A DNA stretch of 51,236 nucleotides from Candidatus Jorgensenbacteria bacterium (GCA_030648515.1 JAUSHK010000005.1:226895-278130); one strand, 5' to 3'. Shown: positions 19,382-28,515, numbered from the stretch's first letter. Made by a program: numbers and translations. The notes: generated from the letters alone by a model not told the origin.

Positions 19382-22300
19382 CTACCTCTCCCTGAACGTC
19401 TGGTCCGCGCGGCCGACATCGCGGCAATCGGCGTTTATCTGACATTGTTGTTCCGATTTTTCATTGGCGCCGTTGTAAGATTGCGTGATTGAGAAGTCAC
19501 AGAAGCTTGGCTTACATATCGGCCTGGCGGTGCTATTTGAAATAATTCCTGCGCTATCAAGCGTCTTTGTTGCCACCATATTTGACCACGGGGTGCACGT
19601 ACCACCCGAGCATAATCTCACGCGGTAGACGTACACTGCGTTTGCGGTAAGTCCCATGTCATTATAGAAAGAGTCTGCTAAGCCACTCTTAATTGAAGTG
19701 AAGTAACTTTCTTGTATAGACGATTGTCCGTGAGCGGTAAACAGGTTCATCATGAATTCGGATGCGCCGTTTAGCGCGTCTGATATTGTGCTATACACAT
19801 TGAGCGGCGCGATTATTTTTTGCGAAGAGCTATTAAACGCCGCGTTGTATGCCGAGGCAAAGTTTGTATTTCTCTCCGGCACGCTGATTCTGATACCCTC
19901 CGAGATTTGTGAGAAAAACGCGCCTACACTCGGAAGTGAGAATGAAACCTGATTTGAATTGAGCGCGCTTGCCGTTGTTTTAGTAAACACTGCGGTTGCC
20001 TGTCTTGAGCCGACAATCTGAGCAGTGTCGCATACTGGCGATGTACTGCCAAAACATTCTCCTGTCCCCCAATGCGTGAAAGAGTATCCGGTAACTGGCT
20101 GAGCGCTCAACCGCATTATTGTATCGGTTGTTAAACTTATTGCGCACGGAGACATGGAATCCACGCAGTTTATTGAGCCGCTCCCGCCGCCGGTAGCTGT
20201 TCCAGTAACCCGGTTTCCATTTGAACCCGCCGGCTGAATTGTCACTGTGAGCGTACTTACGGATGAGGCGAAGTTGGCGGTTGTATCTGCGTCCCGTGTT
20301 ACCTGGAAGCTACAAGTTAGATTACTTATGCCATTGCACGGCGATGGAGCAATTTGGCCTGAGGGATCTGTTGATATCCAAGAAGAGAGAATGTAATTAA
20401 CATTGGGGCTCGCGGTAAATTGAACGGTTTGTCCGCGTTCTATTATTCCCGAACAAACTCCGCTTGCGCACGAAAGGTCATTTGAAGCGATTAATCCTTT
20501 ACCGCCATCATATCGGGCGTACACCCTATAATATTTGAGCGCGAAGTTTGCAGTTATATCTGCATTGCCAGAAAGCGTGCATTTTTCGCCTTTTGCGCCG
20601 CTTATGTTTTGGCAACTACCGCCCCATCCGGCAAACACATAATCTCCTTGTGCTTGTGTCGCAGTGAGTGTGACGGTTTGGTCATTTTTGAACACAATAC
20701 CAGTGCATGTGGTTTCCCCTGGGTTGGGCCCGCAATTAATTTTATCTCCACTGACGCCTGGAATATCACTCGTCACGGTTCCCTGCCCGTCACCGCCTCT
20801 TGTAACCGACACGATATAGTCAGTTTTCTGATTTACCGCTATCTGGTTTGAGTATAGTTTGCTCTGCCCTCCTGGAATATTGTAATAGGCGCGCACTGTG
20901 TAGGCGTATGTAGTACCCGCATTAAGCCCGGCATCCGTATACTCTATGGTATTTCCAACGGTGCCTTTTATAGTTGCGCTGGATTCAAGCGTCTTAATTA
21001 CCGCGCCGTCGCGCACAACTTCGTACCCAGTTTCTTTTTTGGAATTATCAGTCCATGAGAGCTTAATACTTTTATCCGTAACTTGGACCGCTTGCACGCC
21101 TGACGGCGCGTTCGGCCACGTTGTCGTTTTAACAGACGTTGTATACGGCCCACATGGAGGATTAGGTTTCCCCGCGCTCAAATCCATATGCGCGTCCGTT
21201 GCCCCTTTCTTTGTGTATATATCCGGAATCGGAAGCGATGAACACGCGCGCGCCTTGTACCAATACGTCGTAACTTCATCAAGACCATTCCCTTGGTCCA
21301 ACGAGTATGTCGGCGACGCCATGGGCCCGTTTTGTTGCGTGTTGTCTTCCACTGTCTTCACTGTTGAGAAATTCTGGTCAGTGCTTCTCGCAAACTGCCC
21401 CGTGAACGGCTTTGTTGTGCTATTTTGCCACACAAGTTTTGTGGAATTGGACCCAGTTGATGTCGCGGTAAGGCCGGTGCTTTGCGCCATATCCAAACCG
21501 AAGCGTTGAATTTCAAACGTGTATGAGCCAGCTGGACGCGTGGAATTATCTTTCCAGTTCAGATAGACAACCTTGTCGCTGTTTGCAAACGCTTTGAGGT
21601 TTGACGGCGTTTCATTTGTTGTTTGCGCCGTTCTGCATGGCTGCGTGTTTTCTATTTCCTTTGTAAATTGCGGCGCCGGGCTTGAGTATGCCGCGTCCAA
21701 CTTATAGTAGTAATCCACGCCTGATTTCAGGCCGACATGAGTATATAAACCGCTGCTTGGTGACGGTGAATTTATTTTTGTCCACACGCCGGAAGCGCCT
21801 TCTTTATATAAGAGAGCGAGTGTATGCGGAGCATAGGTTGTGTAAGACATGTCTGTGTAACGCTTGGTCCAATTTACATCAATCGTGTTCTGATTCTTCG
21901 GCACGCACGTTGGCGGATAGTACGGGTCCAGTGCGGAAAATGTAAACGAATCGCTTACTTTTGAATTGTCCTTTTTCATTGCCTTCACTGTTATATTATT
22001 TTGGTTTACCTGCGGCGCGGTATATGTCGCCTCCCCGTAGGTGTCGGTGCTCTCGGGAGTTATTGAACCGCACGTTCCACCTGGTGGACAGGTTATGGAC
22101 CAATCAGCCCCCAACCCCGAACTCACCTTTGTTTTAAATTGTTCAAGGATTGCGAGGTCTCCATACGGCTCTGTTATGCTAAATTCTCCAGGCGGCGTTG
22201 TGAACGCCACATATTGGCCGTAACCCGTGCCCCCCGCGAAGTTTGTCGCGAATGCACGGACGTGATATGTGACGCCAGGGGTAAGTCCCGTTAGCGAGCC

Positions 22301-24835
22301 GACAAATGCCCCAATTCCGAAGGCGCCGTTTTCTACTGGCGTCGTCCACATGTCGGTTTCTGTCGTACCATACTTAAACCCGCGGACCGACGCATTCTCT
22401 CCGCCTGTCGCGGTAATGGTTCCGTTTGCCGTTGCTCCCCCTCCCGTTATTCCCGTTGGTGCCTGCGTCGTTACAGTCGGCGCGACTGTCTGCGAAATAC
22501 CCGAATGATTATCCTGTGGCAACGGCGATTGTGTTGTGAATTGTTGATCAAAACCATAACCTGTTCCGCCTGTCTGACCCGTTTGATTTGTAGCAAAAGC
22601 GCGAACGTGGTATATCGTTCCGGGCGAGAGGCCTGTTAACGGCTTATTAAACGCTCCTGTTCCAAATGAGCCAGGTTCGCTTACCGTGTTTCCATACATT
22701 GCCGTAAGTCCGTACTCAAATCCGCGGACTGTTGCGTTTTCCCCGCCGGTTCCCGTGATTGTTCCATTCGCCGTCGCGATTGTTTCTCCTATATTAGTAG
22801 CGCCTCCCGTTGTTACCGCCGGAGCGGTGATGGTTGGAATAAATGTGGTTCCGCCGCAGTTCGCCCTGCATACGTTATCGGAACAGCGCGTGGTACCCGT
22901 AGGGCAAGAAGTGTCTACAATGATATTCGGCGTAGTGCATAACTTTGAGACATCCATCGCAAAATTGTCGCCATATTTCGTTTCAAGCTTGAACGTATAA
23001 TCCGCGTCTGAATAAAGTCCGGTTAAAGTTTGTGAGTTGCTTCCAACCGAGGGAATTGCGGCGGCTGTCGCCCATGGACCGCCACTGCTATAGAAAAGCG
23101 TAAGCGCGTGCTGGGCGTAGTTCGCCTCCGTGTATTGCTTCGCCCAGCTGACATTAATTGAGCTTGCATTAATAGTGTTGCATGACAGGGCGTACGGCGT
23201 TATAACAGCAACCGTTTTGGAATCCGTTTTTTTACTAACTTCCGTAGTATTTTCTATCGCGGTAATTACCACGGACTGCGTGGTGTCAGGCGCGGTATAT
23301 GTCGTTGACTGGTTTGTATTCGTTGAAGCTTTTGAAAAAATGCCGGCGGTCGCGCTCCAGTCCGTTTTATAATCGCTAACGTTCAAATCTACTTTCTCTC
23401 TAATCGCAAGTGGCGTCCTGCTTCCGGTTATTGAGAATGGCAGTAGGGGCGGAATGTCCTTTGATTTTGATATTGTAAAGCTTTGCCAAATTGGGATTTC
23501 GGGACCGGTCTTTTCTATTATTAGTGGGAGGGCGCTTGGATCGGTGTCTGATAATAAATTTGTGGCAAATGCGTAATATTTATAATCCCCCGCGGCAAGA
23601 TTTTTAAGCACTACGCTGAATGAGTTTGATGTCTGGAGAGCCAATACGGTTTGTATGGTGCCGTCTATAGTGCCATCTGTTTTGAGTTTGTAATAATTAA
23701 AACCTCTGTACTTAATCGTCGTCCAGTCCGCATCTCCGCCGATATCGCTAACGTTGCCGGTTAATGTAACCGAATTTTGCGCCGAGTTTTGCGCCAACAC
23801 TGTATTTATCAAACTGGCAAAATTCGGCGTTTTAGCAGAACTCACCACCGCGGATTTTGTTACCACCGTTGGCGGATTTGCTTGTGTTATAGCTTTCGCA
23901 TCAAATGTGCTGTAATTCCTAATAGGAACACCATAGACATCTTTTGCTTTATCATTTTCAGCAAAAGCCCTTACTGAATATTTGGATCCTAATAAAACAT
24001 GTGGACCTTCTGTTGATAGTGAGAAGTTATGTATTAAGAGTGGGTTATTTTGCTTTGTAAGTGCTGTAATTCCATTTTTATCTGTGTACGAAAAACCAAC
24101 TACTGTAATCTTCGTATTTGTCCCTCCAACACCTCCGATACTTGAAACATCGCCGGTTGCGGTTATTGATCTTGTTGCGGTACTTACCGCGCTTCTTGTC
24201 GCAACAGTCGGCCCGACTGGCTGAGCTGGCGGTTGTGGCGGAGTAACTGCCACCGTGTCCGCTGTTATGCCGTCAATAGGCAGTGTGTCTGAAAAATTTA
24301 TTCCGCCAACGCCTCCGCGTTCCGCGTTTTGAGTTGTGCCGGAAAACCTGATGCGGTTACTACCGCCAGTAATTATATTGAACGTAACACCGCTCAAATT
24401 TATAAATCCTCCGGTATTTTCGGAATATGCATATCCGCTTAGGCTTTGGTTTGTCGTGTCGAATTTTGCTTCATTGCATTGAGCGCCTCCGCAGTGATTC
24501 GCGAAATTTTTACCGAATACAAGCGACCCAATGGACTCGAAAGTGTTGTCAAAGCGCATATCCGCTGACCCGGAAAGATTACCAAAATCGTCCGAGGACA
24601 CATTTGACGTTATGGTTCTACCCAACCCATTAATTGTTTCATTATTTACATTGAATACTACCCATATTAATTGCCCTTCGCCTATATTCGCAGTTTTCGC
24701 GGCGCCATACATCTTTGTAATTTTGTACCCCATGTACGGCTGTGCCTGCGCCTGCGTAAACTGCGCGGACATTGTTAACGCAACCCCGACCGCGATTACA
24801 ACTGCAAGCCCGCCGAAAAGTAAAATCTTTTTCAT
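19382..24835 (-). CDS. Giant (1817 aa) secreted FN3/repeat surface protein
   Basis: Signal peptide, cohesin-like N-terminus, repeated TVTTQAP..GENA.VRGF.YG..YHVRAFATN modules, FN3, GWGGSCQNISGAKGEKCTLSG repeats, Cys-rich tail. Confidence 0.85.
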   Translation of the reverse strand: MKKILLFGGLAVVIAVGVALTMSAQFTQAQAQPYMGYKITKMYGAAKTANIGEGQLIWVVFNVNNETINGLGRTITSNVSSDDFGNLSGSADMRFDNTFESIGSLVFGKNFANHCGGAQCNEAKFDTTNQSLSGYAYSENTGGFINLSGVTFNIITGGSNRIRFSGTTQNAERGGVGGINFSDTLPIDGITADTVAVTPPQPPAQPVGPTVATRSAVSTATRSITATGDVSSIGGVGGTNTKITVVGFSYTDKNGITALTKQNNPLLIHNFSLSTEGPHVLLGSKYSVRAFAENDKAKDVYGVPIRNYSTFDAKAITQANPPTVVTKSAVVSSAKTPNFASLINTVLAQNSAQNSVTLTGNVSDIGGDADWTTIKYRGFNYYKLKTDGTIDGTIQTVLALQTSNSFSVVLKNLAAGDYKYYAFATNLLSDTDPSALPLIIEKTGPEIPIWQSFTISKSKDIPPLLPFSITGSRTPLAIREKVDLNVSDYKTDWSATAGIFSKASTNTNQSTTYTAPDTTQSVVITAIENTTEVSKKTDSKTVAVITPYALSCNTINASSINVSWAKQYTEANYAQHALTLFYSSGGPWATAAAIPSVGSNSQTLTGLYSDADYTFKLETKYGDNFAMDVSKLCTTPNIIVDTSCPTGTTRCSDNVCRANCGGTTFIPTITAPAVTTGGATNIGETIATANGTITGTGGENATVRGFEYGLTAMYGNTVSEPGSFGTGAFNKPLTGLSPGTIYHVRAFATNQTGQTGGTGYGFDQQFTTQSPLPQDNHSGISQTVAPTVTTQAPTGITGGGATANGTITATGGENASVRGFKYGTTETDMWTTPVENGAFGIGAFVGSLTGLTPGVTYHVRAFATNFAGGTGYGQYVAFTTPPGEFSITEPYGDLAILEQFKTKVSSGLGADWSITCPPGGTCGSITPESTDTYGEATYTAPQVNQNNITVKAMKKDNSKVSDSFTFSALDPYYPPTCVPKNQNTIDVNWTKRYTDMSYTTYAPHTLALLYKEGASGVWTKINSPSPSSGLYTHVGLKSGVDYYYKLDAAYSSPAPQFTKEIENTQPCRTAQTTNETPSNLKAFANSDKVVYLNWKDNSTRPAGSYTFEIQRFGLDMAQSTGLTATSTGSNSTKLVWQNSTTKPFTGQFARSTDQNFSTVKTVEDNTQQNGPMASPTYSLDQGNGLDEVTTYWYKARACSSLPIPDIYTKKGATDAHMDLSAGKPNPPCGPYTTSVKTTTWPNAPSGVQAVQVTDKSIKLSWTDNSKKETGYEVVRDGAVIKTLESSATIKGTVGNTIEYTDAGLNAGTTYAYTVRAYYNIPGGQSKLYSNQIAVNQKTDYIVSVTRGGDGQGTVTSDIPGVSGDKINCGPNPGETTCTGIVFKNDQTVTLTATQAQGDYVFAGWGGSCQNISGAKGEKCTLSGNADITANFALKYYRVYARYDGGKGLIASNDLSCASGVCSGIIERGQTVQFTASPNVNYILSSWISTDPSGQIAPSPCNGISNLTCSFQVTRDADTTANFASSVSTLTVTIQPAGSNGNRVTGTATGGGSGSINCVDSMSPCAISLTTDTIMRLSAQPVTGYSFTHWGTGECFGSTSPVCDTAQIVGSRQATAVFTKTTASALNSNQVSFSLPSVGAFFSQISEGIRISVPERNTNFASAYNAAFNSSSQKIIAPLNVYSTISDALNGASEFMMNLFTAHGQSSIQESYFTSIKSGLADSFYNDMGLTANAVYVYRVRLCSGGTCTPWSNMVATKTLDSAGIISNSTARPICKPSFCDFSITQSYNGANEKSEQQCQINADCRDVGRADQTFRER

Positions 24836-24926
24836 TAGCTCTATTATAGCAAATACTGATTTCTTATAAAAAATGAATGAACTCCTTTCCGCACTTCAGT
24901 GCGGGGGGTGCTCCTGAGAAAGCAAC

Positions 24927-24956
24927 AACCCCAAAGTGTTTAAATACTTTGGGGTT
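24927..24956 (-). terminator. Intrinsic terminator overlapping the stop of the radical SAM gene
   Basis: Perfect 11-bp stem AACCCCAAAGT / ACTTTGGGGTT. Confidence 0.6.
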
Positions 24957-26187
24957 TAGGGAATACGTCTTGCTTTAAAAGATGTTCATTAAACGCCGTA
25001 ATGCTATAAGGGTCAGGCGTCGTCGTATCTTTATGAAATATAAACGAGCGAGCTTGACACCCGCCTAGTCCATCCAACCTAAATTGTTTGAATATCTCAT
25101 GGTTTTTCCACGTTTCAATAAATTTTTTATCAAACAATGGTAAGTCCTCGGGTCGGTAATAGCCAGCGTAAACAAGTGACGGACAGGGAAGCATTTGCCC
25201 CGTAGTATTGATTACCAAGCCAGATTGGGCAGCCCGACATTCGTTGTAGACGCGGCCATTGAGTAATTTACCAACAATCGCGGCATTTGAAATGCCGACC
25301 TCGTACACTCCAGCCTGTCTGAGTCGAAAGAGATCAATAACAATGTCAAAAAACGTTTCAGGTCTAAGCGTCAAACTTTCGTGCGCCGACTTGAAAGGCT
25401 TGAATAGGTTGAAATTACAAATCACGCCAATAGTTTTGCAATAATCAAGTATTTCACGATAAGTCGGAGCATTTATTGCGTTCAAGGTAGAAATAACCTC
25501 GACTTCAATGCCATGTTGTTGAAGTCGCTGAATCGCTGCTTCAACTCTCCGGAACGTACCCTTGCCACGGATGCGATCGTGCTCTGATTCTATCCCATCC
25601 AAGCTCACAAAAATCGAGAGGCGTTCTACAGACGCGAGCCAGTCCGCTGTTGTTTCATCAATTAGAAGACCATTCGTTACGGTGTCGATGGCAAATTCGT
25701 GTTTTTGACAATGTTTGAGAATTTCCTGGATATCGGGATGGAGAAAGGGTTCGCCACCGATGACACTCACCTCAAAAATCCCTGCATGGGCGAGGATATC
25801 AAGGATCTCAAATACTTTCCCTTTCGGCATAAACACCTCAGAATAGTTATCCTGAAAACAATGCAAGCAGCGCAAATTACAGCCGGTTGTCACTTCAAGT
25901 TCAACACCCAAAGGAATGTCGGTTTGCGTCTGCGTGATCAGGCTGAACCTTTTAGGACTCAGTTCTTCCTCAACTTTATTGATGAAATCTGTGACATCCA
26001 CTTGAGCTTCGGCTAACTGTACTCCGTACTCAATTGCAATGGCGTGCGTTATTTCGTCAACGCTGTTTTGCTGGTTGAATAAAGAATTAAGAATTTTCGC
26101 TCCCAGCTCGTTTACTCCCACGATTCTACGAGAATCTATGAAGTAGGCGAAAATTTGGTCACCATCACTTCTGATTTTGACTAACAT
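24940..26187 (-). CDS. PqqD-like domain + radical SAM peptide maturase with reduced SPASM/Twitch-like C-terminus
   Basis: N-terminal PqqD-like region (ILNSLFNQQNSVDEITHAIAIEYGV...V..FINKVEEE); radical SAM CNLRCLHC; VIGGEPFLHPDI; C-terminal CRAAQSGLVINTTGQMLPCPS and GGCQARSF. Confidence 0.87.
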   Translation of the reverse strand: MLVKIRSDGDQIFAYFIDSRRIVGVNELGAKILNSLFNQQNSVDEITHAIAIEYGVQLAEAQVDVTDFINKVEEELSPKRFSLITQTQTDIPLGVELEVTTGCNLRCLHCFQDNYSEVFMPKGKVFEILDILAHAGIFEVSVIGGEPFLHPDIQEILKHCQKHEFAIDTVTNGLLIDETTADWLASVERLSIFVSLDGIESEHDRIRGKGTFRRVEAAIQRLQQHGIEVEVISTLNAINAPTYREILDYCKTIGVICNFNLFKPFKSAHESLTLRPETFFDIVIDLFRLRQAGVYEVGISNAAIVGKLLNGRVYNECRAAQSGLVINTTGQMLPCPSLVYAGYYRPEDLPLFDKKFIETWKNHEIFKQFRLDGLGGCQARSFIFHKDTTTPDPYSITAFNEHLLKQDVFPKPQSI

Positions 26188-26213
26188 ATGACTCCCTTCT
26201 TTATGTTTTAGTA

Positions 26214-26248
26214 GAAAAAAAGGGGCCTGATTTTATACTTGGCCCCTT
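26214..26248 (-). terminator. Intrinsic terminator between precursor peptide and maturase genes
   Basis: Minus strand AAGGGGCC-AAGTATAAAATCA-GGCCCCTTTTTTTCTAC: 8-bp GC-rich stem plus T-tract. Confidence 0.8.
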
Positions 26249-26278
26249 AAACTCCTACTCGGTGGTTGGTTACTCCAC

Positions 26279-26449
26279 TTATTGGTATTTTTTTGCTTGT
26301 CCAATAATCAAGGCGGCTCTCGCGTTACCTCTCTTGCCTACCTGCATTGGACCCGGAACTCCTCCGCAACTACGGAGACAACAGCCTGATTCCACCGGTT
26401 CTGGACTTGATCCCTTGATGGTTACCGCTGGTTTTTCGTAGGTTTTCAT
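26279..26449 (-). CDS. Candidate RiPP precursor peptide (56 aa)
   Basis: MKTYEKPAVTIKGSSPEPVESGCCLRSCGGVPGPMQVGKRGNARAALIIGQAKKYQ*; strong SD (AAGGAGGTGAGAACC-ATG); YxxPxVxxxG leader motif; CCxxxC core; directly upstream of the radical SAM maturase. Missing from the 60-aa-cutoff ORF track. Confidence 0.8.
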   Translation of the reverse strand: MKTYEKPAVTIKGSSPEPVESGCCLRSCGGVPGPMQVGKRGNARAALIIGQAKKYQ

Positions 26450-26509
26450 GGTTCTCACCTCCTTACCTACCGTTATGGTTTCTATATTGTTTTGAAGTAT
26501 CTGGCCTAA

Positions 26510-26537
26510 ATACTAACAGAACCGTGGGATTTGTAAA
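26510..26537 (-). promoter_or_regulatory. Predicted promoter of precursor/maturase operon
   Basis: Minus strand TTTACA-N16-TAGTAT upstream of the precursor. Confidence 0.5.
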
Positions 26538-26549
26538 GAACGCGTTCTT
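26536..26549. promoter_or_regulatory. Perfect 14-bp palindrome, candidate operator
   Basis: AAGAACGCGTTCTT between divergent promoters, overlapping the predicted minus-strand -35; a similar half (TGTAAGAACTTGCGTT) follows. Confidence 0.45.
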
Positions 26550-26589
26550 CTGTAAGAACTTGCGTTTTTCCTTCTCGTATTGCAGAATA

Positions 26590-26618
26590 TTGACAGTAAA
26601 TTGCAAAAGGAATCTAAT
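26590..26618 (+). promoter_or_regulatory. Predicted promoter of the ABC-F gene
   Basis: TTGACA-N17-TCTAAT just upstream of AAGAGG-N8-ATG. Confidence 0.65.
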
Positions 26619-26633
26619 TAAGAGGAAACGCAT

Positions 26634-28229
26634 ATGATTCAAATTCGTAATGTCAGTAAAAGCTACGGGCCTCGGACTCTCTTTGAGCGACTCACGGTCT
26701 CAATTGATCGCGGGCAAAAGTTTGCATTAGTGGGTCCGAACGGCTCTGGTAAATCAACTCTCTTAAAAATTCTCTCTGGTACGGAAGTGCCGGACGAGGG
26801 TCAAGTAACGTACGGGGACAGTGACTGTGTAGGCTACCTCCCTCAAGAAATTGCCATTGAGTCAAATCAGTCAATTCTCAACTACGTGTCGGAATACGTT
26901 GAACATCGAAAAGGGCCAGGCACTTTTTTGCCGGTAAAGCATCGCATGCTTGCGATGATGGATACCTGCAAATTAAGCGCACTTTCAACGGATCGTTCTG
27001 TCACGTCGTTGAGCGGCGGAGAAAAAACAAAGATTGCTCTCATTGCCGTCCTATTAGCCGAACCAAACTTCCTTGTGCTTGATGAACCGACTAATAACAT
27101 CGATCTCCCGACGCTTCTGTGGATTGAGGCATATTTGCGGCAAACCGATGCTGGGGCAATAGTGGTATCTCACGACCGGAGATTTCTTGAGCGCGTGACA
27201 AATCGTGTGATGGAAATTGACCCGCACACCACGTCTGTAACGATACGTCGTGGAACTTTTACCGACTATCTCCATGACCGAGAAAAAGAACGGGTGCGTC
27301 TTCTGCAGATGTATGAGGAGCAACGAGTGGAGGTCAAGCGACTTACTGAACAAGCGGTCCGTCTGCGCGCCGCGGGGGAACAAGGATCTCAATGGGTTGG
27401 CAGTGACAACGACAAGTTTCTTCGGGGATTCAAACGAGATCGTGCCTCAAAGTCGGGGAAAAAAGCGAAAGTGATTGAAAAGCGTATTGAGCAGATGGAA
27501 CACATTGAACGTCCATTGGAAAACAAGGAACTGCAGTTCCGGCTCCGCCCAGACATTACCAAAGGATCCGGAGATATCACACTTGAACATGCGATTACTA
27601 AGTATCCCTCTGGATTTTCGTGTGGGCCGATATCATTTTCCATTCCCTACGGGTCTCGAATTGTGCTTATGGGCGCGAACGGTGCGGGAAAAAGTACGCT
27701 TCTTAAAATGATTTCTGGAGAGATTCAGCCAGCGTCAGGCATTATATACCGCGGACAGGGAATACGTTTCGGCAATTTCTCACAGGGGCACAAAACGCTT
27801 AATTTGAAACAAACCCCGCTTCAGTTGATTCAGGAAAAAGCCACGGTGCGCGAGCAAGACGCCTATGCTGTTTTGTCTTTGTACGGAATCAAAGCAGAGA
27901 AGACGGATCAACTAATTGGTTTACTAAGCCCCGGGGAGCGAGCACGAATACTTCTTGCGCTGTTCTCTGCGCTTTCGGCAAATGTTCTTTTACTTGACGA
28001 ACCAACTAATCATCTTGACATCGAAGCGCAGGAGGCGCTTGAAACGGCGTTGAGGAATTTTACAGGGACACTTGCGTTGGTTTCCCACGATCGGCTTTTC
28101 ATTGACCGGATTGGCGTAGCCGATATATATGTGATGGAAAATGGCAAACTAGGAAGGAAAGAAAATCTCCATGCATATATGTCTCAAGTTGAACGGATTT
28201 CACAAAAAATGTTACGAGTACTTGTATGA
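26634..28229 (+). CDS. ABC-F family ATPase (two ABC domains, no TM)
   Basis: Walker A GPNGSGKSTLLK and GANGAGKSTLLK; LSGGEKTKIALIAVLLAEPNFLVLDEPTNNIDL and LSPGERARILLALFSALSANVLLLDEPTNHLDIEA; charged linker. Confidence 0.93.
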   Translation: MIQIRNVSKSYGPRTLFERLTVSIDRGQKFALVGPNGSGKSTLLKILSGTEVPDEGQVTYGDSDCVGYLPQEIAIESNQSILNYVSEYVEHRKGPGTFLPVKHRMLAMMDTCKLSALSTDRSVTSLSGGEKTKIALIAVLLAEPNFLVLDEPTNNIDLPTLLWIEAYLRQTDAGAIVVSHDRRFLERVTNRVMEIDPHTTSVTIRRGTFTDYLHDREKERVRLLQMYEEQRVEVKRLTEQAVRLRAAGEQGSQWVGSDNDKFLRGFKRDRASKSGKKAKVIEKRIEQMEHIERPLENKELQFRLRPDITKGSGDITLEHAITKYPSGFSCGPISFSIPYGSRIVLMGANGAGKSTLLKMISGEIQPASGIIYRGQGIRFGNFSQGHKTLNLKQTPLQLIQEKATVREQDAYAVLSLYGIKAEKTDQLIGLLSPGERARILLALFSALSANVLLLDEPTNHLDIEAQEALETALRNFTGTLALVSHDRLFIDRIGVADIYVMENGKLGRKENLHAYMSQVERISQKMLRVLV

Positions 28230-28231
28230 TT

Positions 28232-28264
28232 ACGACTGGCCCTTTCTAAAGCCAGTCGTTTTTA
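28232..28264 (+). terminator. Intrinsic terminator of ABC-F gene
   Basis: ACGACTGGC-CCTTTCTAAA-GCCAGTCGTTTTTAT. Confidence 0.85.
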
Positions 28265-28496
28265 TAATAAAAATATTAACCGACAGTATTTCCTACAAAA
28301 TCTAGATTTCTAAAATGATCTCCTCCTTGCACTCGCGTGCGGGGTTTTCTGGTAAAGTAAAAACCAATAAAAATGGTTTAGTAGTCTAACATCATCCCAG
28401 TAAGCGGGTGGATTAACGTTTAAGTAGCGTCTCGGAAAGCCGATTATTGTATGTGATATCAGCTAGTTTTTTTACCTATTTACACGGCTAGTGCTT

Positions 28497-28515
28497 CACA
28501 AATCCCCATAAAACC
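28497..28515 (+). repeat. Left copy of a 19-bp inverted repeat flanking the T9SS-domain gene
   Basis: CACAAATCCCCATAAAACC, inverted copy at 29995..30013. Confidence 0.75.

Noticed and set aside
26634-28229. Alternative code with UGA = Gly (Gracilibacteria/SR1 type)
   Set aside because: ABC-F ends at TGA immediately before a perfect terminator, and the 33204/33207 gene pair uses an ATGA overlap, so UGA behaves as a stop.
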